Assembly: GCF_032583975.1 (NCBI RefSeq)
Contig: NZ_JAWHTF010000001.1
Origin: Gilvirhabdus luticola
GTDB taxonomy: Bacteria > Bacteroidota > Bacteroidia > Flavobacteriales > Flavobacteriaceae
Strand: one strand, 5' to 3'
Length of the DNA stretch: 64,000 nucleotides
A program made the position numbers and the translations under genes. Under the pieces are notes generated by a model, which made no database searches, was not told the DNA's origin, and was given only the letters and a program-made list of their open reading frames with translations. Shown one piece after another: positions 22,982 through 31,472 of the stretch. Each line of letters starts with the position of its first letter. Position 1 is the first letter of the stretch.

Positions 22982-24226
22982 ATGGATTATTTTCTAATTA
23001 TATCTGTGTTAGTTTTTTTGGCTGCAACATTTGGTTACATCAATGTTAGATTTCTAAAGCTTCCTAATACAATAGGGCTAATGATTATTACTATACTATT
23101 TACGCTTGGAGTTTTTGCTTTAAGTTACTTTGATACCAGATTACTTAACGCAGAAAGATTTATCATTACTCATATTGATTTTAGAACAGTTTTATTGGAT
23201 GTTATGTTGAGCTTTTTGCTTTTTGCTGGAGCCTTACACACCAACTTCGAACAATTAAAAGTTCAGCGTTGGCCTGTTCTGGTATTTGCAACTTTAGGAA
23301 CATTGGTTTCAACTTTTTTGGTTGGAACAATTATGTTTTACTCATTACAGATTATCGGTTTTAACATAGGCTTTATTTACTGCTTATTATTTGGTGCTTT
23401 AATATCTCCAACAGACCCAATTGCTGTTTTAGGTATTTTAAAGAAAGCAGGAGTTCCTAAAAAACTTGAAACAAAAATTGTTGGAGAATCGTTATTTAAT
23501 GATGGTGTTGGAGTGGTTATTTTTCTTACAATCTTTAAAATAGCTGAATTTGGGAGCGATAATTTTGAACCGATTCATGTTTTAAAATTATTTGGACAAG
23601 AAGTAATTGGTGGTATAGTACTAGGTCTACTTCTGGGTTGGATAACTTACAGATTATTAAAATCTATTGATGATTACGATATTGAAGTAATTATTACACT
23701 TGCCACTGTTATGGTAGGAACTGTTGTGGCTCAAAAATTACATTTATCTGCACCACTGGCTATGGTTACAGCAGGTTTGATTGTTGGGAATAATACTGTA
23801 AGACAAAATGCTATGTCAGAATCTACCGAATTATACGTTGATAAATTTTGGGAACTCATAGATATTCTTTTAAATACCATTCTGTTCGTATTGATTGGAA
23901 TGGAAATCCTTGTTTTAACATTTGAAGGTAAATTCATAATTGCTGGTTTGATTGCTATTCCGATTATATTGTTTTGCAGATACCTTTCATTATTATTTCC
24001 GATTAATTTTTTTAAAGATCGACTTGATTTTGTTCCAAAAACAAACCTGATAATGACTTGGGGAGGATTGCGTGGAGGAATTTCTATTGCATTGGCACTT
24101 GGGTTGACTCAAGACATGCATCGGGATCTTTTTTTAGTTATTACCTACATTGTTGTTGTTTTTTCAATTATCGTTCAAGGGTTGACCGTTGGAAAACTGG
24201 TAAATAAAGTACAATCTAGAAATTAA
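22982..24226 (+). CDS. CPA1-family sodium:proton antiporter
   Basis: A 414-residue membrane protein with about 12 helices. Family motifs are GALISPTDPIAVLGILK (about 138-154), the ion-binding ESLFNDGVGVVIF (about 166-178) with Asn-Asp, and the C-terminal TWGGLRGGISIALALG. It lacks the long cytosolic tail of eukaryotic NHEs. It exchanges Na+ for H+ across the inner membrane, which fits a marine bacterium. It is divergent from the arsenosugar operon and only six bases ahead of xdhC. Confidence 0.9.
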   Translation: MDYFLIISVLVFLAATFGYINVRFLKLPNTIGLMIITILFTLGVFALSYFDTRLLNAERFIITHIDFRTVLLDVMLSFLLFAGALHTNFEQLKVQRWPVLVFATLGTLVSTFLVGTIMFYSLQIIGFNIGFIYCLLFGALISPTDPIAVLGILKKAGVPKKLETKIVGESLFNDGVGVVIFLTIFKIAEFGSDNFEPIHVLKLFGQEVIGGIVLGLLLGWITYRLLKSIDDYDIEVIITLATVMVGTVVAQKLHLSAPLAMVTAGLIVGNNTVRQNAMSESTELYVDKFWELIDILLNTILFVLIGMEILVLTFEGKFIIAGLIAIPIILFCRYLSLLFPINFFKDRLDFVPKTNLIMTWGGLRGGISIALALGLTQDMHRDLFLVITYIVVVFSIIVQGLTVGKLVNKVQSRN

Positions 24227-24232
24227 GTTTTA

Positions 24233-25024
24233 ATGTATTCTTACTTACCAATTATGGAAAACTGGCTTGAAATATTGAATAGCTTTAAAAAAAAGCAAGA
24301 ACCAGTTGCATTGGTAACCGTTACAAAATGTTTGGGTTCAACTCCATGTGTAGTCGGTTCAAGGATGATTGTTTCCAAAGAGAAAAAAATATATGGTACT
24401 ATTGGAGGTGGTAAGTTAGAGTTTAAAGCTATTGATGAAGCAATAATTGCATTGGACGAGAATAAAATAATGGAATCCACCTATACATTAGGTCCAGAAT
24501 TTGAACAATGCTGTGGTGGTCAAGTGGAATTTATAATAGAACCTATGAATCAATTACCTGAACTTTACATTTATGGCGCAGGACATATTGGCGTTGAGAT
24601 AAGTAATTTACTAAACGGCACATCTTTTAAAATAAACCTTATAGATTCACGTGATAATTGGTTTGAAAATTTAGAATTAGGAGAGCATGTCAATCAAATT
24701 CCTGTAAGCATTAAAGATTTTAAAACTTTTAAAGATGCTGTTAATTGGGGAAATAACTGTTATGTACTTGTGATGACGCATGATCATACAATCGATTTTG
24801 ATATTATTGCAATGGCATTACAAAATGACACAAAGTTTTTAGGATTAATAGGAAGTAAAACGAAGCGCGTTCGATTTCATAATATGCTAATAAAAGAGAT
24901 GTCTATAAACGAAGGAATGGATAATGTTGTTTGCCCGATAGGTATAGAAATTGGAGGTAATTCACCTAAAGAGATTGCAATAAGTGTTGTAGCACAGTTG
25001 CTACAAATACATTATAAGGGTTAA
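24233..25024 (+). CDS. xdhC: XdhC-family molybdenum cofactor insertion protein
   Basis: Two domains are visible: the XdhC/CoxI N-terminal part with CLGSTPCVVGSRMIVS and YGTIGGGKLEF, the EQCCGGQVEF segment, and a C-terminal Rossmann domain starting LYIYGAGHIGVEI with a GLIGSKTKRVRF turn. XdhC binds sulfurated molybdenum cofactor and loads it into xanthine dehydrogenase, encoded on the opposite strand just downstream. The first ATG is used; an ATG seven codons later (MENWLEIL) is an equally good start. Its TAA overlaps the convergent membrane-protein stop (TTAA shared). Confidence 0.87.
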   Translation: MYSYLPIMENWLEILNSFKKKQEPVALVTVTKCLGSTPCVVGSRMIVSKEKKIYGTIGGGKLEFKAIDEAIIALDENKIMESTYTLGPEFEQCCGGQVEFIIEPMNQLPELYIYGAGHIGVEISNLLNGTSFKINLIDSRDNWFENLELGEHVNQIPVSIKDFKTFKDAVNWGNNCYVLVMTHDHTIDFDIIAMALQNDTKFLGLIGSKTKRVRFHNMLIKEMSINEGMDNVVCPIGIEIGGNSPKEIAISVVAQLLQIHYKG

Positions 25025-25428
25025 GCAAATAACACCTCGCTTAAAGCGTAATAAATAGCCATTAGCGCTGAAAAAATAGCACTAGCAAGAAATCTCCATT
25101 TTAGTTTGAAAAAGTTTTGAATGATGTAATTAGCAATAAAAGAAATTAAAATATTGGCCAAAAAAGACCAAAATGCTATTTCTAAAATATTCCATCCAAT
25201 ATTTTGAAATTGTCCAGAGAATAACTTGATAAAAAATAGATGCCTCGCAATCCATAATGGGTTAAAATATAAGATTGCCAACCCTGTTTTTGCTAAAGTG
25301 GCTTTTAAGTTATTAAGATATTGAGTTTTCTTAACTATCCAGTCAAAATAGTTAGGAATCTCAAAGGCATAAAACGTAGCTCCAACAAACACCATCCCTA
25401 ATAATCTGTATATGGAAAACTCATCCAA
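25021..25428 (-). CDS. four-helix membrane protein, possibly Mpv17-like; N-terminus uncertain
   Basis: 135 residues from the first ATG, with four hydrophobic segments and no known motif. The frame remains open upstream back to the xdhB stop, and reads QNIFKGALIYSTGDTIASLF before the ATG. Family-like GD and RLLG spacing in that extension recalls Mpv17/PMP22 proteins, so the true start is probably further up, but no ATG, GTG or TTG exists there. A rare ATT or ATA start, or a sequence error, would explain this. The resemblance is weak. Confidence 0.55.
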   Translation of the reverse strand: MDEFSIYRLLGMVFVGATFYAFEIPNYFDWIVKKTQYLNNLKATLAKTGLAILYFNPLWIARHLFFIKLFSGQFQNIGWNILEIAFWSFLANILISFIANYIIQNFFKLKWRFLASAIFSALMAIYYALSEVLFA

Positions 25429-25515
25429 AAAAAGTGATGCAATAGTATCTCCTGTGCTGTAAATTAATGCACCTTTAAATATGTTTTGTTTTGTATAATG
25501 TAGTTTGATAGGCTT

Positions 25516-27840
25516 TTATTTTTCGTATAAACTGATCAATACTTTCTCTGGTGTAATTGGTGCATGAAACTTAAGCTGATGGTTTGGATTGAAAGCCTTT
25601 ATAGCATTCTGAATTGCAAAATAAGCACCAATACCATACATTAAAGGGGGCTCTCCAACAGCTTTTGATTTTAATATGGCCATTTCATTTCCTGAAGTTT
25701 CCAAAGGTAAAATTTCGATATTCTTTGGAACAGAAAACACATCTGGAACTTTGTAAGTTGATAAGGTATTAGAAAGTAATCGTCCATTTGAACCATACGC
25801 AATCTCTTCCATAGTCATCCAACCCATGCCTTGAACAAGTCCACCTTCTGCTTGTCCTAAATCTATACCTTCACTCATACTTTTCCCGTAATCATGAACA
25901 ATTTTAACAGCATCAAATTCATAAGTACCTCGGGTGCAATCTACAGTTACTATTGTGATTGCTGTTCCGTAAACATGATATGCAAATGGATGTCCTTTTT
26001 CTTTAGTCTTATCAAAGTGAATTTCTGGTGTTGCATAATGTGCATTTTCTGTTAAAGCGACACGATTTAACATGGCCTTGCTGATGAGTTCAGTCCATGA
26101 TAAATTCGTTTTTTTATCATCAATATAAACGAACTCATACTTCAATGTTATACTTTCTACTGAAACATTTAAGTCTTCTGAAGCTACTATTATTAATCTG
26201 TCCAATAAACTATTGCAGGCTTTTAATAATGCTTTTCCGTTAAGGTCTGCTGTGGAACTTGCTGCAGAAGGCGAAGTATTGGCAACACGAGTCGTGTTTG
26301 TGGTTTCAATTTTTACTTTGCTTTTGTCAATTGAAAACACTTTGGCTGCAATCTGCAACATCTTGGTATTGACACCCTGTCCCATTTCAACCGCAGCAGT
26401 GCTAATTCCAACACTTCCGTCAAGGTAAATATGAACCAATGCTCTGGCATGGTTCATTGGTGTATTGGTGAATGAAATGCCAAAAGTAATTGGCATTAAA
26501 GACAGCCCTTTTTTGAAAGCTGTATTTTTTTCGTTGAAGCTCTCAACTTCTTGTTCTAGTTCTTCAACAAAAAAAATAGAGGTTGCAGCATACCAAGAGT
26601 TTTGCGCTTCAACATGTTTCGCAATTTGACCATAAGAGAATTCATCGTTTTCTTTAAGTAAATTGATTTCTTGAATTTTTCGAGCCGAAACTCCAATTTC
26701 AGAAGCTGCTTTAGCTATGGCAGATTCAATGACAAACATGCCTTGAGGACCACCAAAACCTCGAAAAGCTGTATTTGGAGGTAAATTGGTTTTACAACTA
26801 TGAACTGTTGATTTCACATTTTTTACGAAATAACTATTGGTCGCATGAAAAAGAGTTCGTTCAGCAATAGCTGGCGATAAATCTGCTGCTGCACCAGAGT
26901 TTTGTAGAAATTCAACTTCGTAAGCTAGAATTTTTAAATCTTTAGAAAGCCCAATTTTATATGTGCTTTCATAAGGATGACGTTTTCCTGTCATTCGTAA
27001 ATCATCATGACGATTAAGAATCAATTTCACCGATTGCTTTAAATGATAGGTTGCCAAAGCAGCCATAACTGCCCAAGGCGTCGCTTGATCTTCTTTGCCA
27101 CCAAAACCACCACCAAGACGTGTGACATCGACTTCAATTTTATGCATGGGTAAACCTAAAACTCTAGCTGCAGTTTTTTGTACAGCAGTTGGGCCTTGTG
27201 TAGACGAAGTGATTTTTATGTTGCCATTTTCCAGAGGTTCTGCATAAGAACCTTGTGCTTCAATATAGAGTTGTTCTTGACCATTAGAAAATGTTTCGCC
27301 TTCAAAAATGTATTCACAATCGTTAAATGCCTTTTCTGTATTGCCTAAATTGAATGAACGTGGCGCATTAATAAAACTGCCTTTTTCTTTGGCTTCTTTG
27401 GCAGTTGTGATTACAGGAAGTTCTTCAATGTCTATGTTTATTAATCGTCGTGCTTGACGAGCAATTAGTTCAGTTTTAGCAACGATTAAAGCAATTGGCT
27501 GTCCCCAAAAATGGACTTCATCTTCAGCAAACAAATGTTCATCTGGAATAATACCACCAATTTGATTATCACCAAGAATGTCTTTATACGTAAAAATCCG
27601 CTCAACACCTTCAAGAGATTCTGCTTTAGAATAATCAATGCCTTTTATTTTTCCATGTGCTATTGGCGAATCGAAAACCACAGCATGAAAAGTTCCTTCT
27701 CTCACATTAATATCATCAACATATAAAGATTCACCACGAACATGGGTATTTGAATCAATGTTCTTTATACTTTGCTTTAAAGATTTTTCAACGTTACTCT
27801 TTAAAGTATTGAGTTTGCTATGTGATTTATTTTTATGCAT
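25516..27840 (-). CDS. xdhB: xanthine dehydrogenase, molybdopterin-binding subunit
   Basis: A large molybdenum hydroxylase subunit of 774 residues. The N-terminal hammerhead domain (RGESLYVDDINVREGTFHA) is followed by GGGFGGKEDQATP (molybdopterin contact), NTAFRGFGGPQGMF (with the substrate-site Arg), GVEMGQG-type AAVEMGQGVNTKM, and AVGEPPLMYGIG with the catalytic Glu. It hydroxylates hypoxanthine and xanthine to urate. I use the ATG that overlaps the xdhA stop by eight bases; an in-frame ATG five codons upstream is possible. Forms a heterodimer with the preceding gene product. Confidence 0.93.
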   Translation of the reverse strand: MHKNKSHSKLNTLKSNVEKSLKQSIKNIDSNTHVRGESLYVDDINVREGTFHAVVFDSPIAHGKIKGIDYSKAESLEGVERIFTYKDILGDNQIGGIIPDEHLFAEDEVHFWGQPIALIVAKTELIARQARRLINIDIEELPVITTAKEAKEKGSFINAPRSFNLGNTEKAFNDCEYIFEGETFSNGQEQLYIEAQGSYAEPLENGNIKITSSTQGPTAVQKTAARVLGLPMHKIEVDVTRLGGGFGGKEDQATPWAVMAALATYHLKQSVKLILNRHDDLRMTGKRHPYESTYKIGLSKDLKILAYEVEFLQNSGAAADLSPAIAERTLFHATNSYFVKNVKSTVHSCKTNLPPNTAFRGFGGPQGMFVIESAIAKAASEIGVSARKIQEINLLKENDEFSYGQIAKHVEAQNSWYAATSIFFVEELEQEVESFNEKNTAFKKGLSLMPITFGISFTNTPMNHARALVHIYLDGSVGISTAAVEMGQGVNTKMLQIAAKVFSIDKSKVKIETTNTTRVANTSPSAASSTADLNGKALLKACNSLLDRLIIVASEDLNVSVESITLKYEFVYIDDKKTNLSWTELISKAMLNRVALTENAHYATPEIHFDKTKEKGHPFAYHVYGTAITIVTVDCTRGTYEFDAVKIVHDYGKSMSEGIDLGQAEGGLVQGMGWMTMEEIAYGSNGRLLSNTLSTYKVPDVFSVPKNIEILPLETSGNEMAILKSKAVGEPPLMYGIGAYFAIQNAIKAFNPNHQLKFHAPITPEKVLISLYEK

Positions 27841-29248
27841 GTTCAACAAAATCATTTAGTGAAAATTGATTTGGGAATAATTCTGTGAAATGTGCAAAAA
27901 ATAATTGTCTAGCTAACAATCGTTTGTAATCGCATGAACCTCGAACATCGCTAATTGGTAAGATCTCACTTTGTAAAATATCCTGCGCTTCAAGAATAAG
28001 GTCTGAAGTTAAAAACTTTCCTAGTAAAAAAGCCGAAGTTTTATGCAAATATCTTGGGATTTCATATACGCCACCAATAGAAACATGAGCATCACTAATG
28101 CTATTATTTTCAATTGTTACATGAATTGCAGAGTTCACGCTGGCAATATCTAAATGAGTGCGTTTAGATACTTTTTCAAAATTGAAATGAGATTGTTTAT
28201 TGGGCAATTTGAAATGTATAGTTTTTATAAGTTCATCTTGTTTTAGATCGAAAGTCTTATAGCTCGTGTAAAAGTCTTTTAAGGCGATGGTTCTTTCTTT
28301 TTCAGCCTTATCCAAAATTGTAATGTCACTATTTAATGCCAAAAAGAAAATGGTCATATCACCAATTGGTGAGGCATTGACAAAGTTTCCTCCAAAGGAA
28401 GCCATGTTCCTGATTTGCTCTGAAGACACTAACTTTAAATGTTTTTTTAGATTTGGGAAATATGCATTAAGTTCTATGTGATTCCAAAGTTCTGTCACGG
28501 TTGTTCCAGCTCCAATACTACAATTATCACCTTGTATAGCAATACCTTTTAAAAGGTTATGATCTGCAATAAGATGTTGATTGTTTTCAATTAAATCATC
28601 AGCCTTTTGAACGTATAAATCGGTTCCGCCGGAGACAATTTTAATTCCTTGTTTCAAGGATTTACTCGTTTTAAATTCTTTAAGCCGGCTAGGGATATTT
28701 TTAAAATATTCAGGAATAAATTCATTTTCAATTAACCACTCTAGTGATATTTTCGTTTTTGAAAATTCTAATTTATCACAAACTTCCTGTGCTGCTTTTT
28801 CAATAGATTTGTAGCCTGTGCATCTACAAATATTTCCACTAATAGCATCTAGAGCATTTTCTTGAGTTTTTTCAACGTTAGATATTGCAAAACCAGTTAA
28901 TGACACAACAAAACCAGGAGTACAAAATCCGCATTGTGTGGCATAATTGGCTTTCATGGATTGTTGAGCTATTGTTAACTTGTCTTTTAAATTTGTTCCT
29001 TCAATCGTTACAATATGTTTGCCGTGAGCATTCCCTAAAGGAGAAATACAAGAAGTAATGCTTTGATATTCTATATTATTATCCTTGCTTAATGAGCCAA
29101 CTAAAACTGTGCAAGCGCCACAATCACCTTCTCTACAACCAATTTTTGTACCTGTAAGACGTTGTTCATAACGAACAAAATCCAGCGAGGTCATACCTGA
29201 AATTGCACTGGTTTCAATGGTTTTATCGTTAAGGATGAATTGAATCAT
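27833..29248 (-). CDS. xdhA: xanthine dehydrogenase, FeS/FAD subunit
   Basis: A 471-residue fused small subunit. The N-terminal plant-type [2Fe-2S] ligands are GCREGDCGACTVL (Cys38, 43, 46) and Cys67. The helical [2Fe-2S] domain has QCGFCTPGF (Cys106, 109) and ICRCTGY (Cys141, 143). The FAD domain begins at about 195 with IVSGGTDLYV, then ASFGGNFVNASPIGD, and ends in a CO-dehydrogenase-flavoprotein C-terminal domain. It accepts electrons from the Mo site and passes them to NAD+. It is preceded seven bases upstream by guanine deaminase. Confidence 0.93.
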   Translation of the reverse strand: MIQFILNDKTIETSAISGMTSLDFVRYEQRLTGTKIGCREGDCGACTVLVGSLSKDNNIEYQSITSCISPLGNAHGKHIVTIEGTNLKDKLTIAQQSMKANYATQCGFCTPGFVVSLTGFAISNVEKTQENALDAISGNICRCTGYKSIEKAAQEVCDKLEFSKTKISLEWLIENEFIPEYFKNIPSRLKEFKTSKSLKQGIKIVSGGTDLYVQKADDLIENNQHLIADHNLLKGIAIQGDNCSIGAGTTVTELWNHIELNAYFPNLKKHLKLVSSEQIRNMASFGGNFVNASPIGDMTIFFLALNSDITILDKAEKERTIALKDFYTSYKTFDLKQDELIKTIHFKLPNKQSHFNFEKVSKRTHLDIASVNSAIHVTIENNSISDAHVSIGGVYEIPRYLHKTSAFLLGKFLTSDLILEAQDILQSEILPISDVRGSCDYKRLLARQLFFAHFTELFPNQFSLNDFVEHA

Positions 29249-29255
29249 AGCTTTT

Positions 29256-29735
29256 TTAGTATTCAGTTTTATCTTCTTTTTCTGACCATTTCTGAAAGGC
29301 TTCTAAAGCGATTTCACGTCCTAACTGCTCAAAAGAAATACTTCTTTTATCGTATGGCAACAGAATTTCTTTATAAATGAATTCATCATCAAATCCTATA
29401 TTGGCAGCATCAAGCTGATTACTTCCATAATATACTTTGTTAGGGCGTGCCCAATAAATAGCACCTAAACACATAGGGCAAGGCTCACATGATGTGTAAA
29501 TTTCACAACCATCCAACTGAAAAGAATTTAAATGTTTACAAGCTTCTCTTATAGCTGTGACTTCGGCATGAGCCGTTGGATCATTGGTTGAAGTAACTTT
29601 GTTATTTCCTTTCCCAATAATTTTTCCGTCTTTGACAATGACGCATCCAAAAGGACCTCCTTCATTATTTTGCATGCCTTTAAGTGCAGCCATGACAGCT
29701 TCATGCATAAACTTTTCTTTAGTATTGAACGCCAT
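29256..29735 (-). CDS. guaD: guanine deaminase (cytidine deaminase-like fold)
   Basis: A 159-residue deaminase with the zinc site HAEVTAI (His56, catalytic Glu58) and EPCPMC (Cys86, Cys89). The C-terminal segment AANIGFDDEFIYKEI matches bacterial guanine deaminases more than tRNA adenosine deaminases. Converting guanine to xanthine feeds the xanthine dehydrogenase encoded downstream in the same direction. The position at the head of the xdhAB operon supports the specificity. The gene is divergent from the peroxiredoxin, with a 174-bp gap holding no clear consensus promoter. Confidence 0.9.
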   Translation of the reverse strand: MAFNTKEKFMHEAVMAALKGMQNNEGGPFGCVIVKDGKIIGKGNNKVTSTNDPTAHAEVTAIREACKHLNSFQLDGCEIYTSCEPCPMCLGAIYWARPNKVYYGSNQLDAANIGFDDEFIYKEILLPYDKRSISFEQLGREIALEAFQKWSEKEDKTEY

Positions 29736-29909
29736 TTTATTAAAAGTGTGTTATTTCGTTTTGCTTAAACAGCAAACAAGCTAATATACATTTTTTTAAT
29801 TTTTTTATGAAGCCATAAAGCTTTATAAAAAAAACCAAAAATCGATTAAGCTCCAGTTTTTTTGTAAGAAAAACATTATTGCACAGACAAAAGGTTTAAA
29901 ATATTTAGG

Positions 29910-30512
29910 ATGAATTTAAAATTACTTGCTTTAGTGTTACTTATTTGTTACTCTGTTAATGGGCAAGAATTTCCTGAAAAGGCTGAAGACATTAGCCCTT
30001 TATTGATTGGTGAAAAATTTCCAAAAGCTTCCTTGTTAGATTCTAAAGGCCAAGAAGTACTGCTAAATAAATTAATCAAACAGAAACCAACAGTATTGAT
30101 CTTTTATCGAGGTGGTTGGTGCCCTTATTGTAACCAGCAATTAGCATCATTGGCAGAAGCTGAAAGCCAGATTATTGATCTTGGTTATCAAATTATTGCA
30201 ATTAGCCCTGACGATTATAGTGTTCTGAAACCTTCAATTGATGATAATAAAGTAACCTATTTATTGTTTTCTGATGCCGGTGCCAAATTAATACAAGAAG
30301 TTGGTATTGGATTTAAAACTCCGGGAATGGCTAAAATGTATATTAAAAAGAAAACCAAAATAGATGCTACAGAAGTATTACCCGTTCCAACTGTTATGGT
30401 TGTAAATACTTCAGGAGAAATATTGTTTGAGTACATAAACCCAAATTATAAACAACGTATTAGTGAAGATCTTTTAATAAGCGCATTAAAATCTTTGAAG
30501 ACTAAATTATAA
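29910..30512 (+). CDS. exported peroxiredoxin-like AhpC/TSA protein
   Basis: A 200-residue thioredoxin-fold protein with a signal peptide (MNLKLLALVLLICYSVNG). The active site FYRGGWCPYCNQQL has Cys71 and Cys74 in a CxxC arrangement, and GFKTPGMAKMYI, TEVLPVPTVMVV follow. The RGGWCPYC motif defines the peroxiredoxin-like (PRX-like 2) group rather than typical 2-Cys peroxiredoxins. A periplasmic thiol-peroxidase or disulfide role is likely. It is monocistronic, and ends just before the tRNA-Phe terminator on the other strand. Confidence 0.86.
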   Translation: MNLKLLALVLLICYSVNGQEFPEKAEDISPLLIGEKFPKASLLDSKGQEVLLNKLIKQKPTVLIFYRGGWCPYCNQQLASLAEAESQIIDLGYQIIAISPDDYSVLKPSIDDNKVTYLLFSDAGAKLIQEVGIGFKTPGMAKMYIKKKTKIDATEVLPVPTVMVVNTSGEILFEYINPNYKQRISEDLLISALKSLKTKL

Positions 30513-30532
30513 GATGTAAAAAAATTCCTTTA

Positions 30533-30567
30533 ACAAAAAACCCTGAAAACAATAAAATTTCAGGGTT
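30533..30567 (-). terminator. rho-independent terminator of tRNA-Phe
   Basis: AACCCTGAAA (30539-30548) and TTTCAGGGTT (30558-30567) form a perfect 10-bp stem. On the minus strand the stem is followed by a run of T, so it terminates the tRNA transcript; on the plus strand no T run follows, although it could still pause transcription from the peroxiredoxin gene. Confidence 0.8.
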
Positions 30568-30573
30568 GTAATG

Positions 30574-30646
<73 letters not shown>

Positions 30647-30661
30647 TCGCTAAAGCGGTTG

Positions 30662-30693
30662 CAAATATAAATCCAATTTTAGTATTCCCAAAA
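30662..30693 (-). promoter_or_regulatory. promoter of tRNA-Phe
   Basis: On the minus strand TTTTG (30689-30693) is followed after 19 bases by TATATTTG (30662-30669), which is the Bacteroidota primary sigma-factor consensus with ideal spacing. The -7 element ends 15 bases upstream of the tRNA 5' end. Confidence 0.75.
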
Positions 30694-30743
30694 GAAATAT
30701 TATAAAAATTGAATTTGTAAATTTATAGCTTTTATTTTACAAG

Positions 30744-31472
30744 ATGAATATAGTTATAGATGTTGGTAATACGTATATAAAGCTAGCTGTTTTTAAAAAG
30801 CATAAGTTAGTTTTAAGAGAAGTGGTTATTGAAGCTGAAGTTTTAAAGACTATAAAAAGTATAATTAAGAAACACAAGTCTATTAAACAAGCCATAGTAT
30901 CTTCTGTTGGGAGACTCAACAAATCAACCACCAATTACTTAAAAGACACTTTTGATTTTATAGAATTAAATTCAAATACAAAATTACCTTTTAAAAATAA
31001 TTATAAAACACCTAAATCTTTAGGAGTAGACAGAATAGCATTAGTAAGCGCCTCGGTGTATCAATATCCAGCAAGTAATGTCTTGATTATTGATGCTGGT
31101 AGTTGCATTACATACGATTTTATTAATGACAAAAATGAATATCAAGGCGGTGCAATTTCTCCAGGAATAAGAATGCGATATAAAGTATTGAATAATTTAA
31201 CTGCTAACTTGCCGTTATTAGAAACAGAAATTCCAAGTTCAATTATAGGAGATTCAACAGAAAACTCAATCCATTCAGGAGTTGTTAATGGAGTTTTAAA
31301 TGAAATAGATGGTGTAATTGCAAACTATAAAGAGAAATATTCAGATTTAACAGTTATTTTAACAGGTGGAGATGCTAATTTCTTGTCTAAACAATTAAAA
31401 AGTAGCATATTTGCGAACTCTAATTTTCTTTTAGAAGGATTGAACCATATTTTACAATTTAATTCAAATTAA
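30744..31472 (+). CDS. coaX: type III pantothenate kinase
   Basis: A 242-residue ASKHA-fold kinase: NIVIDVGNTYIKLAVF with Asp6 (phosphate 1 motif), the substrate-site LGVDRIALV, VLIIDAGSCITYDFI (phosphate 2), GGAISPGIRMRY, and VILTGGDA (adenosine motif). It phosphorylates pantothenate in the first step of coenzyme A synthesis and needs K+. It is the first of a co-directional run. It shares one base (TAATG) with the next gene, so translation is probably coupled. Confidence 0.93.
   Translation: MNIVIDVGNTYIKLAVFKKHKLVLREVVIEAEVLKTIKSIIKKHKSIKQAIVSSVGRLNKSTTNYLKDTFDFIELNSNTKLPFKNNYKTPKSLGVDRIALVSASVYQYPASNVLIIDAGSCITYDFINDKNEYQGGAISPGIRMRYKVLNNLTANLPLLETEIPSSIIGDSTENSIHSGVVNGVLNEIDGVIANYKEKYSDLTVILTGGDANFLSKQLKSSIFANSNFLLEGLNHILQFNSN

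Noticed and set aside
27833..29248. Carbon monoxide dehydrogenase instead of xanthine dehydrogenase
   Set aside because: The FeS and FAD domains are fused in one subunit, the Mo subunit has the xanthine dehydrogenase Arg/Glu motifs, and guanine deaminase and XdhC are adjacent.
30533..30567. Terminator of the peroxiredoxin gene
   Set aside because: The T run follows the stem only on the minus strand, so it belongs to the tRNA-Phe transcript.
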